This document shows, piece by piece, positions 1 to 8,388 of a stretch of 64,000 nucleotides of DNA. The position numbers and the translations under genes were made by a program. Source of the DNA: Flavobacterium sp. UBA7663 (GTDB taxonomy: Bacteria > Bacteroidota > Bacteroidia > Flavobacteriales > Flavobacteriaceae); assembly GCF_002483315.1 (NCBI RefSeq), contig NZ_DLHR01000016.1, positions 62,001-126,000 of the forward strand. The letters are read 5' to 3'. The notes under the pieces are model-generated. The model did not search any database, was not told the origin of the DNA, and was given only the letters and a program-made list of their open reading frames with translations. Within the stretch, counting starts at the first letter, position 1; each line of letters opens with the position of its first letter.

Positions 1-785
1 TTGCTGAAATTCAATATTTAGATTATTTATTGTACGCTATTCAAATCATGAGTGATGATTTAGCTACATTACAATACAGAACAGCGGGTCGCCAAAAAGC
101 ACCGTTAATTATCAGAACTCGTGGTCACCGTTTAGAAGGCGTTTGGCATTCAGGTTCTCCAATGGGAATGATTATCAATGCAATCAGAGGAATTCACGTT
201 TTGGTTCCAAGAAACATGACTAAAGCAGCTGGTTTTTATAACACTTTATTGGAAACAGACGAACCTGCATTAGTTGTAGAATGTTTGAACGGTTACCGTT
301 TGAAAGAAAAAATGCCAACGAACTTAGGTGAATTCAAAACACCGATTGGAGTAGTTGAAACTATTAAACAAGGAACGGATATCACATTAGTTTCTTACGG
401 TTCTACTTTACGTTTGGTAGAACAAGCAGCAAACGAATTAGAATCAGTTGGAATTAGCGCTGAAATTATTGATATTCAATCGTTATTACCTTTTGATATT
501 AATCATGATATTGTGAAATCGGTAGCAAAAACAAATCGTTTATTAGTAATTGACGAAGACGTTCCTGGTGGAGCAAGTGCTTATATTTTACAAGAAGTTG
601 TAGAAAACCAAAAAGCCTACCAACATTTAGATAGCGCACCGCAAACATTGGCTTCAAAAGCGCACAGACCTGCTTATGGAACCGATGGTGATTACTTTTC
701 AAAACCTTCTGCAGAAGATATTTTTGAGAAAGTATATTCGATTATGAATGAGGCAAATCCAACAAAATATCCAAATTTGTATTAA
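1..785 (+). CDS. 2-oxoacid (branched-chain type) dehydrogenase E1, beta-half C-terminus (partial)
   Basis: This is the 3' end of a gene that begins before the window; the frame is already open at base 3 and runs 260 codons to TAA at 783-785. The visible part covers the end of the pyrimidine-binding domain (motifs LATLQYRTAGR, RTRGHRLEGVWHSG) and the whole transketolase C-terminal domain (VSYGSTLRLVEQAANEL, VIDEDVPGGASAYI). The family uses thiamine diphosphate to decarboxylate 2-oxoacids and pass the acyl group to the E2 lipoyl domain in the cytoplasm. In Flavobacteriaceae the alpha and beta halves are often fused in one protein of about 650 residues; the missing 5' part would decide this. An internal ATG at 30 is not the real start, since the homologous sequence continues upstream. 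No terminator is visible before the trp promoter. Confidence 0.85.
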   Translation, partial: AEIQYLDYLLYAIQIMSDDLATLQYRTAGRQKAPLIIRTRGHRLEGVWHSGSPMGMIINAIRGIHVLVPRNMTKAAGFYNTLLETDEPALVVECLNGYRLKEKMPTNLGEFKTPIGVVETIKQGTDITLVSYGSTLRLVEQAANELESVGISAEIIDIQSLLPFDINHDIVKSVAKTNRLLVIDEDVPGGASAYILQEVVENQKAYQHLDSAPQTLASKAHRPAYGTDGDYFSKPSAEDIFEKVYSIMNEANPTKYPNLY

Positions 786-789
786 ATAA

Positions 790-822
790 TTTGTTTATTC
801 GAAAATTAATTAGAAATATTTG
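790..822 (+). promoter_or_regulatory. trp operon promoter
   Basis: TTTG at 790-793 is followed after 21 bases by AATATTTG at 815-822. This fits the Bacteroidota -33/-7 pattern (TTTG, TAnnTTTG) with one mismatch. Transcription would start near 827, about 14 bases before the leader-peptide ATG at 841. Confidence 0.55.
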
Positions 823-840
823 CAACATACAATTAAGAAA

Positions 841-897
841 ATGATTTCAATTTTAAACAATACTTGGTGGTGGTCTAACTTACGTCGAACTTCGTGA
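841..897 (+). CDS. trpL: trp leader peptide with three tandem Trp codons
   Basis: An 18-codon reading frame encodes MISILNNTWWWSNLRRTS and stops at TGA 895-897. The three consecutive TGG codons (865-873) lie just upstream of a strong terminator and of trpE, the signature of ribosome-mediated attenuation: scarce charged tRNA-Trp would stall the ribosome at these codons and change folding downstream. TGG is rare enough that three in a row in a short frame at this place is unlikely by chance. The frame is short and starts from an ordinary AT-rich Bacteroidota translation start without a Shine-Dalgarno sequence. The leader role is inferred from position and composition. Confidence 0.8.
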   Translation: MISILNNTWWWSNLRRTS

Positions 898-939
898 GCG
901 AAACCTGCTATAGTATCATTTAAAACCAAATACATAGAA

Positions 940-970
940 AAGGCTTGTCAATCACGACAAGCCTTTTTTT
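940..970 (+). terminator. trp attenuator terminator
   Basis: AAGGCTTGTC (940-949) pairs perfectly with GACAAGCCTT (956-965) around a 6-base loop and runs into a T tract (964-970). It sits 23 bases before trpE and after the Trp-rich leader peptide. A possible competitor is TCGTGA (892-897, over the leader stop codon) pairing with TCACGA (952-957), which would disrupt the hairpin when the ribosome stalls upstream at the Trp codons. Confidence 0.8.
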
Positions 971-993
971 ATTGCCAAAAAATTCAAAATCAA

Positions 994-2394
994 ATGAAAA
1001 AATATAAATTACATACTAATTACAAACAAATTCTTGCCGACACCATCACGCCAGTGAGTGTTTACTTAAAAATTCGAGATAAATTCCCGAATAGCATTTT
1101 GTTAGAAAGTTCTGATTATCATGCGAATGACAACAGTTTTTCGTACATCTGTTTCAATCCGATTGCTTCAATCAAAGTTGAAAATCAAAAAATTGAAACG
1201 AATTTTCCAGATGGATTTTCAGAAATTATCCCAATTGATACTGATGTAAACGTGGCTAAAGAAATCGAAAACTTTTCAAATCAATTTCAAACGGAAAAGT
1301 CAGATTTTAAATTCATTACGCAAGGACTATTTGGCTATTTAGCTTATGATGCGATTCAATATTTTGAGAAAGTTTCGATTGCAAAAAAATCAATAGAAAA
1401 CGAAATTCCCGAAATCTTTTACGCTGTTTATCAAAACATTATTGCTATTAATCATTTTAAAAACGAAGCGTATTTATTTTGTCATAGTTTTGATGGAAGC
1501 AATAATATCGCTGAAATTGAACAATTATTACAATCGAAAAACTTTGCTTCCTTTTCGTTTCAAAAATCAGGAAACGGAACTTCAAACTTAACTGATGATG
1601 AATTCAAAAACTACGTTTCGTTAGCAAAAAAACATTGTTTACGTGGTGACGTTTTTCAATTGGTTTTATCCAGAAGATTTTCTCAAGATTTCAAAGGCGA
1701 TGAATTCAATGTGTATCGCGCTTTACGAAGTATCAATCCTTCTCCTTATTTGTTTTATTTCGACTATGGAAATTTCAAAATATTCGGTTCATCGCCAGAA
1801 GCGCAATTAGTAATCAAAAATAATTTAGCTGAAATTCATCCGATAGCAGGCACTTTCAAACGCACAGGAAATGACGAACAAGATGCGGAATTAGCCAAAA
1901 AATTAGGCGAAGATTCTAAAGAAAACAGCGAACATGTAATGTTAGTCGATTTAGCAAGAAATGATTTAAGTAGAAGTTGCCACGAAGTAAAAGTAGATAA
2001 ATACAAGGAAGTCCAATTTTTCTCTCACGTGATTCATTTGGTGTCAAAAGTATCTGGAAAATTAAAAGAAAATCATACTTTTATGGAATTAGTTGCGAAG
2101 ACATTTCCAGCAGGAACATTAACCGGAGCACCAAAAGTAAAAGCCATGCAATTGATTGAAAACATCGAAAAAACAAATCGAAGTTTCTATGGCGGCGCCA
2201 TCGGAGTATTAGATTTTGAAGGCAATTTTAATCACGCCATTATGATTCGTTCCTTTTTAAGTAAAAATCACACTTTACATTTTCAAGCAGGAGCTGGAAT
2301 TGTAGAAAGTTCCTCCGAAGAAAACGAAATGCATGAAGTGTACAACAAGTTAGGCGCTTTGCAAAAAGCCTTAGATATAGCAGAAAACATATGA
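994..2394 (+). CDS. trpE: anthranilate synthase component I
   Basis: TrpE converts chorismate and ammonia or glutamine-derived ammonia to anthranilate, the first committed step of tryptophan synthesis, together with TrpG. The 466-residue length is normal. The chorismate-binding domain is clear: GSSPEAQL, HPIAGTFKRTG, EHVMLVDLARNDL, PAGTLTGAPKVKAM and YGGAIG. Near the N-terminus LLESS (about residues 36-40) matches the LLES element of the tryptophan feedback site known from enteric TrpE, so both allosteric control and attenuation are likely. It is the first structural gene of the operon. A 160-bp gap rich in short repeat-like sequence separates it from trpG. Confidence 0.96.
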   Translation: MKKYKLHTNYKQILADTITPVSVYLKIRDKFPNSILLESSDYHANDNSFSYICFNPIASIKVENQKIETNFPDGFSEIIPIDTDVNVAKEIENFSNQFQTEKSDFKFITQGLFGYLAYDAIQYFEKVSIAKKSIENEIPEIFYAVYQNIIAINHFKNEAYLFCHSFDGSNNIAEIEQLLQSKNFASFSFQKSGNGTSNLTDDEFKNYVSLAKKHCLRGDVFQLVLSRRFSQDFKGDEFNVYRALRSINPSPYLFYFDYGNFKIFGSSPEAQLVIKNNLAEIHPIAGTFKRTGNDEQDAELAKKLGEDSKENSEHVMLVDLARNDLSRSCHEVKVDKYKEVQFFSHVIHLVSKVSGKLKENHTFMELVAKTFPAGTLTGAPKVKAMQLIENIEKTNRSFYGGAIGVLDFEGNFNHAIMIRSFLSKNHTLHFQAGAGIVESSSEENEMHEVYNKLGALQKALDIAENI

Positions 2395-2554
2395 AATTCA
2401 AGAACAAGAACAAAAGCAAAAATCAAGAGCAAATTGTCAAGTCGAGCGTAGTCGAGACTTTTTAAATTTATTTAATTTCTTAAATCTGTGTTCCAAAAAA
2501 TGAGCTTGAAATTTGAAATTGAAATTGCCCTTGAAATTAAAAAAAATTAAAGAA
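2395..2554. repeat. trpE-trpG gap with dispersed-repeat-like sequence
   Basis: This intra-operon gap contains runs of near-repeated words (CAAGAACAAGAACAAAAGC; TTGAAATTTGAAATTGAAATT) and a GTCGAG...GTCGAG core near 2441-2456. No reading frame or terminator is evident. Similar junk-like words sit in other gaps of this operon, so it looks like repeat debris rather than a control site. Confidence 0.4.
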
Positions 2555-3118
2555 ATGAAAATAGCAGTTATAGATAATTACGATAGTTTTACATACAATT
2601 TAGTCCACTATTTAGAGGATTTGAATGCGAATGTAACCGTTTTTAGAAACGATGAATTTGAATTGAATGAATTAGAAAAATTCGATAAAATTCTACTTTC
2701 GCCAGGACCAGGAATTCCAAATGAAGCGGGTTTATTAAAAGAAGTTATCAAAAAATACGCATCAACAAAGAGCATTTTTGGAGTTTGCCTAGGCTTACAA
2801 GCTATTGGAGAAGTTTTTGGAGGAACTTTAACCAACTTAGAAAAAGTCTATCACGGTGTGGCAACCAAAGTCACAAAAATCGAAGATGACTTCATTTTCA
2901 ATGATTTACCAAACGAATTTGAAGTTGGGCGCTACCATTCTTGGGTCGTTTCCAACGAAAACCTTCCAGACGATTTAATCGTAACTTCAAAAGATGAAAA
3001 CGGTCAAATTATGTCAATGAAACATGCTCATTTTAATATTCGAGGTGTGCAATACCATCCTGAAAGTGTTTTAACACCTTATGGAAAAAAAATTCTAGAA
3101 AATTGGCTTAGCCATTAA
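2555..3118 (+). CDS. trpG: anthranilate synthase component II (glutamine amidotransferase)
   Basis: TrpG supplies ammonia from glutamine to TrpE. The start is placed at the ATG at 2555 (MKIAVIDNYDSFTYN), giving the usual 187 residues; the upstream in-frame stretch from 2513 is low-complexity and unlike the family. The class I amidotransferase triad is visible: Cys78 in FGVCLGLQ, and His168 and Glu170 in YHPES. The oxyanion segment LSPGPG is at about residues 49-53. Similar proteins can also serve as PabA for folate synthesis, but the operon position points to tryptophan. Confidence 0.95.
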   Translation: MKIAVIDNYDSFTYNLVHYLEDLNANVTVFRNDEFELNELEKFDKILLSPGPGIPNEAGLLKEVIKKYASTKSIFGVCLGLQAIGEVFGGTLTNLEKVYHGVATKVTKIEDDFIFNDLPNEFEVGRYHSWVVSNENLPDDLIVTSKDENGQIMSMKHAHFNIRGVQYHPESVLTPYGKKILENWLSH

Positions 3119-3211
3119 TTAACAATTACATACACGCTTAAATTTCTTGCTTTACTAACACAAAATCAGTGAAGTACAGCCCAACTTACGTCCAATTTTA
3201 AAATAAATGAA

Positions 3212-4204
3212 ATGAAAAATATATTAAATCGATTAATTCAACATGAAATCTTAACCAAAGAAGAAGCTAAAGATGTTTTGGTCAATATTTCTTCTGGAAG
3301 TTACAATTCAAGTCAAATCACGGCTTTTATGACCGTTTACATGATGCGAAGCATTACCATTGAAGAATTAGCAGGTTTCCGTGAAGCTTTGTTAGAATTA
3401 TGCATTCCAGTTGATTTTTCTGCTTACAATACGATTGATTTGTGTGGAACTGGAGGTGATGGAAAAGACACCTTCAACATTTCCACTTTAGCTTCTTTCA
3501 TCGTAGCTGGAGCAGGAATTAAAGTAGCAAAACATGGGAATTATGGTGTTTCCTCTATTTCGGGTTCAAGTAATGTAATGGAAAAAATGGGGGTGAAATT
3601 TACGAATGATTCGGATTTTTTGACCAAATCCATCGAAGAAACCAATATTGCCATTTTACATGCACCACTCTTCCACCCTGCTATGAAAAATGTAGGTCCG
3701 ATTCGAAAAGAATTAGGTGTGAAAACGTTTTTTAATATGTTGGGGCCTATGGTAAATCCATCGTTTCCAAAAAATCAAATGGTTGGTGTTTTTAGTTTGG
3801 AATTGGCTCGAATGTATGCTTATTTATATCAAAACACATCTACCAATTACTCCATTTTACATGGTTTAAGTGGTTTTGACGAAGTTTCCTTAACCGATGA
3901 AGTAAAAATCATTTCCAACACATCCGAACAAATTTTAAAACCATCTGATTTCAAATTACCAGAATGCCAATTAGCAGCCATTAAAGGAGGAACAACGGTT
4001 GATGAATCAGCAAAAATTTTCTACGATGTCATTTCTGGAAAAGGAACTGCAGCTCAAAATAATGTGGTTTGTGCTAATGCTGCCATCGCCATTCAAACCG
4101 TTGAAAAGTCGAGTTATAAGGAAGCTTTAGCTAAAGCGCAAGAAAGTTTAGCAAGCGGAAAAGCATTAGAAAAATTGAAAAAATTAATCGAAATAAGTAA
4201 CTAA
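3212..4204 (+). CDS. trpD: anthranilate phosphoribosyltransferase
   Basis: TrpD transfers the phosphoribosyl group of PRPP to anthranilate. The 330-residue protein has the PRPP-binding loop CGTGGDGKDTFNIST, the KHGNYGVSSISGSS segment that binds anthranilate and PRPP, and GPMVNP further on. It is a stand-alone enzyme, not fused to TrpG as in enterics. It lies 93 bp after trpG and only 2 bp before trpC. The trpG-trpD gap shares the 10-mer AACTTACGTC (3183-3192) with the trp leader. Confidence 0.96.
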   Translation: MKNILNRLIQHEILTKEEAKDVLVNISSGSYNSSQITAFMTVYMMRSITIEELAGFREALLELCIPVDFSAYNTIDLCGTGGDGKDTFNISTLASFIVAGAGIKVAKHGNYGVSSISGSSNVMEKMGVKFTNDSDFLTKSIEETNIAILHAPLFHPAMKNVGPIRKELGVKTFFNMLGPMVNPSFPKNQMVGVFSLELARMYAYLYQNTSTNYSILHGLSGFDEVSLTDEVKIISNTSEQILKPSDFKLPECQLAAIKGGTTVDESAKIFYDVISGKGTAAQNNVVCANAAIAIQTVEKSSYKEALAKAQESLASGKALEKLKKLIEISN

Positions 4205-4206
4205 TC

Positions 4207-4992
4207 ATGAACATTTTAGATAAAATAATCATCGATAAAAAACGTGAAGTCGAACTAAAGAAAAGCATCATTCCCGTTTCGCAACTAGAAGCTTCTGTTT
4301 TATTCAATTCTCGAACGTATTCAATGAGTAAATTATTAAAGAACAGCGTTTCAGGAATCATTGCGGAACACAAACGTCGTTCACCTTCAAAAGCGATAAT
4401 TAATAATAATCATTCCGTTGAAGATGTAGTTTTAGGATACCAAAATGCAGGTGTTTGTGGAATTTCGATTTTGACAGATGCCAAATATTTCGGAGGAAGT
4501 TTGGATGATTTGTTATTAGCAAAAGCTTCCGTAAATATTCCATTATTACGAAAAGAATTCATTGTAGATGAATACCAAATTTTAGAAGCCAAAGCCCACG
4601 GAGCCGATGTAATCTTATTAATTGCAGCTGTTTTAACTCGAAAAGAAATCAAACAACTTTCAGAATTTGCACAAAGTTTGGGTTTAGAAGTATTGTTAGA
4701 AGTTCACAATTTAGAAGAATTAGAAACAGCGATAATGTCAAGTTTAGATATGATTGGTGTTAACAATCGTAATTTAAAATCCTTTGAAGTGAGTTTAGAT
4801 TATAGTAAAGAATTAGCTTCTAAAATTCCAGACGAATTTGTAAAAGTTTCAGAAAGCGGCATTAGTTCGGTTGAAGCAGTCAAAGAATTACAAAAATATG
4901 GTTATCAAGGCTTTTTAATGGGTGAACATTTCATGAAAACCGAAAATCCTGGTTTGGAAGCTCAAAGATTCATAACCAACTTAATTTATTAA
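4207..4992 (+). CDS. trpC: indole-3-glycerol phosphate synthase
   Basis: TrpC closes the pyrrole ring, turning carboxyphenylamino-deoxyribulose phosphate into indole-3-glycerol phosphate. The 261-residue TIM barrel shows the family motifs IIAEHKRRSPSK, SILTDAKYFGGS, LLRKEFIVDEYQ, IGVNNRNLKSF and VSESGI. It begins 2 bp after the trpD stop, so the two are surely cotranscribed and may be translationally coupled. It is followed by a 119-bp inverted-repeat element that separates it from trpF. Confidence 0.96.
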   Translation: MNILDKIIIDKKREVELKKSIIPVSQLEASVLFNSRTYSMSKLLKNSVSGIIAEHKRRSPSKAIINNNHSVEDVVLGYQNAGVCGISILTDAKYFGGSLDDLLLAKASVNIPLLRKEFIVDEYQILEAKAHGADVILLIAAVLTRKEIKQLSEFAQSLGLEVLLEVHNLEELETAIMSSLDMIGVNNRNLKSFEVSLDYSKELASKIPDEFVKVSESGISSVEAVKELQKYGYQGFLMGEHFMKTENPGLEAQRFITNLIY

Positions 4993-4997
4993 AATGA

Positions 4998-5116
4998 ACC
5001 ACATAGAAACATAGATTAAAAATGTAAGAGGAATTCTTAGTAAACAAAGAACTATGAAAACTTAAAAAAAGTGAAACACCTCATTAAATTCAATTAAAAA
5101 CTATTTTCTATGTGGT
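4998..5116. repeat. MITE-like element, copy 1 (in the trpC-trpF gap)
   Basis: The terminal inverted repeats are ACCACATAGAAACATAG (4998-5014) and, reverse-complemented, ACCACATAGAAAATAG (5101-5116). The inside has no coding capacity. A related copy lies at 41394-41526 with the same end and a similar interior word (ACTATG.AAACT). The copy sits inside the trp operon without a visible terminator, so transcription presumably reads through. Confidence 0.7.
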
Positions 5117-5130
5117 AAAAATAAAAGAAT

Positions 5131-5766
5131 ATGAAAAACGTAAAACTAAAAATATGTGGTATGAAATATCCTGAAAATATTAAAGAAATTTCGGCTTTGC
5201 ATCCTGATTATTTGGGTTTTATTTTTTGGGGAAATTCAAAACGAAATTTAGAATTAAATACGATTCCTGAAATCCCAGAAACAATAAAAAAAGTTGGTGT
5301 TTTTGTTAATGCCACAATTCAGGAGATTGCCTCAAAAGTAAACCAATATCAATTGGATATAGTTCAATTACATGGAAATGAATCTGTTATTTTTTGCAAA
5401 AATGTGAAAAAGTTAGGAGTTGAAGTCATCAAAGTTTTTTCTATTTCTGACACATTCGATTTTTTAACCATTAAAGAATATGTTCTTTTTGTTGATTATT
5501 TTCTTTTTGATACCAGAGGGAAATTACCTGGCGGAAACGGCATTACCTTCGATTGGAATATTTTAGAGAACTATCACTATAACATTCCTTATTTTTTGAG
5601 TGGAGGAATAGGTAATACAGAAATTGATGGGTTAAGATCATTCCTAAAATCGACAGCTGCAAAAAAATGTTACGGAATCGACGTAAACAGTCGTTTCGAA
5701 AAAAGACCAGGTAAAAAGAATAAATTCAAATTAGAAAAATTTAAAAAAATGCTTTATGAAATATAG
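5131..5766 (+). CDS. trpF: phosphoribosylanthranilate isomerase
   Basis: TrpF performs the Amadori rearrangement between the TrpD and TrpC steps. The 211-residue TIM barrel starts with KICGMKYPENI, where Cys9 is the expected general base, and carries LFDTRGKLPGGNGITFDW with the expected catalytic Asp. FLSGGIG and the phosphate-binding YGIDVNSRFE follow near the end. Its last 11 bases overlap trpB. The C-terminus is lysine-rich (RPGKKNKFKLEKFKKML). Confidence 0.95.
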   Translation: MKNVKLKICGMKYPENIKEISALHPDYLGFIFWGNSKRNLELNTIPEIPETIKKVGVFVNATIQEIASKVNQYQLDIVQLHGNESVIFCKNVKKLGVEVIKVFSISDTFDFLTIKEYVLFVDYFLFDTRGKLPGGNGITFDWNILENYHYNIPYFLSGGIGNTEIDGLRSFLKSTAAKKCYGIDVNSRFEKRPGKKNKFKLEKFKKMLYEI

Positions 5767-6943
5767 TGTAGACGAAAACGGATTTTACGGCCAATTTGGC
5801 GGCGCTTTTATTCCTGAAATGTTATACCCAAATGTGGATGAATTAAAAGAAAACTACTTAAAAATAATGGCTGAACCTTCTTTTCAAGAAGAGTTTAACG
5901 ACTTATTACAACAATTTGTAGGTCGCCCAACACCTTTGTATTTTGCTAAACGGTTATCCGAAAAATACAATACCAAAATCTACTTAAAAAGAGAAGATTT
6001 GTGTCATACAGGCGCGCACAAAATCAACAACACAATCGGACAAATTTTAGTCGCCAAGCGCTTAGGGAAAAACCGAATCATTGCTGAAACTGGCGCAGGT
6101 CAACACGGTGTAGCAACAGCAACGGTTTGTGCTTTAATGGGATTAGACTGTATCGTATATATGGGTGAAGTCGATATCAAAAGACAAGCACCAAACGTAG
6201 CTCGTATGAAAATGTTAGGAGCAGAAGTTCGTCCAGCAACTTCAGGTTCAAAAACCTTAAAAGATGCAACTAATGAAGCCATTCGCGATTGGATTAACAA
6301 TCCGATTGATACGTTTTACATTATTGGTTCTGTGGTTGGACCTCATCCTTATCCCGATATGGTGGCACGTTTTCAAAGTGTGATTTCTAAAGAAATTAAA
6401 TCCCAACTTTTAGCTCAAGAAGGCAAAGAAAACCCAAATTACGTAATTGCTTGTGTAGGTGGCGGAAGCAATGCTGCTGGTGCTTTTTACGAATTTTTAG
6501 ATGAAGAATCAGTAAAATTAATTGCTGTTGAAGCGGCTGGATATGGCGTTGATTCTGGAGAAAGTGCTGCGACTTCGGTTTTGGGTAAAATCGGAATTAT
6601 TCACGGAAGTAAAACCTTATTAATGCAAACCGAAGACGGACAAATCACAGAACCCTACTCTATTTCAGCAGGATTGGATTACCCTGGTGTAGGGCCGCTT
6701 CATGCACATTTACACGATACCAAAAGAGCGGAATTTATCGCTATAACTGATTCCGAAGCCATGCAATCTGGATTAGAAGTATCAAAAACGGAAGGCATTA
6801 TTCCTGCAATTGAAACCGCTCATGCTTTTTCAGTTTTGGATAAAAAACAATTCCAACCCAATGACATTGTCGTTATTAACTTATCCGGAAGAGGTGATAA
6901 AGATTTGAATACTTATATTGATTATTTTAAATTTAGTGAATAA
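5756..6943 (+). CDS. trpB: tryptophan synthase beta subunit
   Basis: TrpB condenses indole, channelled from TrpA, with serine using pyridoxal phosphate. The 395-residue protein has GQFGGAFIPE, the PLP lysine in HTGAHKINN (Lys89), AETGAGQHGVATA and the phosphate-binding CVGGGSNAAG. This is the ordinary TrpB1 type that pairs with TrpA. Its ATG lies inside the last codons of trpF (11-bp overlap), indicating tight coupling. trpA follows after 36 bp. Confidence 0.97.
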   Translation: MKYSVDENGFYGQFGGAFIPEMLYPNVDELKENYLKIMAEPSFQEEFNDLLQQFVGRPTPLYFAKRLSEKYNTKIYLKREDLCHTGAHKINNTIGQILVAKRLGKNRIIAETGAGQHGVATATVCALMGLDCIVYMGEVDIKRQAPNVARMKMLGAEVRPATSGSKTLKDATNEAIRDWINNPIDTFYIIGSVVGPHPYPDMVARFQSVISKEIKSQLLAQEGKENPNYVIACVGGGSNAAGAFYEFLDEESVKLIAVEAAGYGVDSGESAATSVLGKIGIIHGSKTLLMQTEDGQITEPYSISAGLDYPGVGPLHAHLHDTKRAEFIAITDSEAMQSGLEVSKTEGIIPAIETAHAFSVLDKKQFQPNDIVVINLSGRGDKDLNTYIDYFKFSE

Positions 6944-6979
6944 TAATTAGTAAAAAGTGAATAGTCAAAAACAAATAAT

Positions 6980-7741
6980 ATGAACAGAATCAACCAAAAA
7001 TTACAAGAAGATAAAAAACTGCTTTCCATATATTTCACTGCAGGATTTCCAAAAATAAATGACACTGTTTCCATTATTCAAGAATTGGAAAAAAACGGTG
7101 TGGATATGATTGAAATTGGATTACCTTTTTCAGATCCGTTAGCCGATGGACCTACCATTCAAGAAAGTTCTACTATTGCTATTGAGAACGGAATGACGAC
7201 TTCGCTCCTATTTGAACAATTGAAGGATATTCGAAAAACCGTTCAAATTCCTTTAATCATAATGGGATACTTCAATCCGATGATGCAATTTGGAATGGAA
7301 AAATTCTGTCAAAAATGTGCTGAAGTTGGAATTGATGGATTAATAATACCCGATTTACCTTTATTCGTTTACGAAACCGAGTACAAAGCTATTTTCGAAA
7401 AATACAACTTGAAAAATATCTTTTTGATTTCGCCACAAACTTCAGTTGAACGTATCCAACAAATTGATGCTATTTCTGATAGTTTTATTTATATGGTGAG
7501 TTCGGCTGCCGTTACGGGAAGTCAATCAGGTTTCGGTTCGGAACAAATGAATTATTTTAAGCGAATTACCGATTTAAACTTGAAAAATCCTCAAATTGTT
7601 GGTTTTGGGATTAAAGATGAAGAAACATTTCAACAAGCTACACAATATCAAAAAGGAGCGATTATTGGAAGTGCTCTTATAAACTTTTTAAAAGAAAATT
7701 CAATTTCTGAAATTTTTAAATTTGTCAATAAAATCAAATAA
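6980..7741 (+). CDS. trpA: tryptophan synthase alpha subunit
   Basis: TrpA cleaves indole-3-glycerol phosphate to indole and glyceraldehyde phosphate. The 253-residue barrel has MIEIGLPFSDPLADGPTIQ, with the catalytic pair expected at Glu45 and Asp56, the same 11-residue spacing as the enteric Glu49/Asp60. IIPDLP, YMVSSAAVTG and VGFGIKD are also typical. It is the last trp gene; no strong hairpin terminator is visible before the next gene at 7825. Confidence 0.96.
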   Translation: MNRINQKLQEDKKLLSIYFTAGFPKINDTVSIIQELEKNGVDMIEIGLPFSDPLADGPTIQESSTIAIENGMTTSLLFEQLKDIRKTVQIPLIIMGYFNPMMQFGMEKFCQKCAEVGIDGLIIPDLPLFVYETEYKAIFEKYNLKNIFLISPQTSVERIQQIDAISDSFIYMVSSAAVTGSQSGFGSEQMNYFKRITDLNLKNPQIVGFGIKDEETFQQATQYQKGAIIGSALINFLKENSISEIFKFVNKIK

Positions 7742-7824
7742 CTTTAGGAAAGTTCATAGTATTTTTTTGTAAATTGTAACTTTTTGTAAAAGTAATCGTA
7801 TAATTACAAAACTAACTGACAACT

Positions 7825-8376
7825 ATGAACTTTCTTGAACACTATGAGCCGCTACTCAAGGCTTTTTGGTACATTGCGTTACCTGTGAGTATCTTTTTTT
7901 TATTGCAAACCATTTCCACTTTCATTGGATTAAGTGGTTCGGAAACCGATGCCGATACACATGATGGTGATATGCCTTTTGAATTATTTACATTGCGCAA
8001 CTTAATCAACTTTTTGTTAGGATTTAGTTGGACCGGAATTTCGTTTTATCAATCTGTTGAAAACAAAACGATTTTGATTGGAATTTCAGTTTTAGTAGGA
8101 TTGCTTTTTGTGGGTGTTTTCTTCTTCTTAATCAAACAAATTTTAAAACTTTCGGAAGACAATAGCTTTAAAATTGAAAATACCATCAACAAAACTGCCG
8201 AAGTATATTTGACAATTCCTGAAGCAAAATCAGGAAAAGGAAAAATTCAAATCAGTGTGAATGGTTCGTTTCATGAACTAGATGCCATTACAAATTCACA
8301 AGAAAAATTAGCTTCTGGAAGTGCTGTAAAAGTAGTAGCTGTGGAGCACAATTTAGTTATCGTAGAAAAAATCTAA
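7825..8376 (+). CDS. NfeD-like (YuaF-type) membrane protein, flotillin partner
   Basis: The 183-residue protein has about three hydrophobic segments (roughly residues 13-33, 58-75 and 82-105) followed by a soluble C-terminal part of about 70 residues (KTAEVYLTIPEAKSGKGKIQISVNG...) that looks like the small OB-fold of NfeD/YuaF proteins. No ClpP-like protease domain is present, so it is the short NfeD class. It lies 12 bp before a flotillin gene, the standard pairing: such proteins are thought to work with flotillins in membrane-fluidity microdomains. The assignment rests on topology and neighbour rather than on strong motifs. Confidence 0.75.
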   Translation: MNFLEHYEPLLKAFWYIALPVSIFFLLQTISTFIGLSGSETDADTHDGDMPFELFTLRNLINFLLGFSWTGISFYQSVENKTILIGISVLVGLLFVGVFFFLIKQILKLSEDNSFKIENTINKTAEVYLTIPEAKSGKGKIQISVNGSFHELDAITNSQEKLASGSAVKVVAVEHNLVIVEKI

Positions 8377-8388
8377 TCCTTTATTTAT

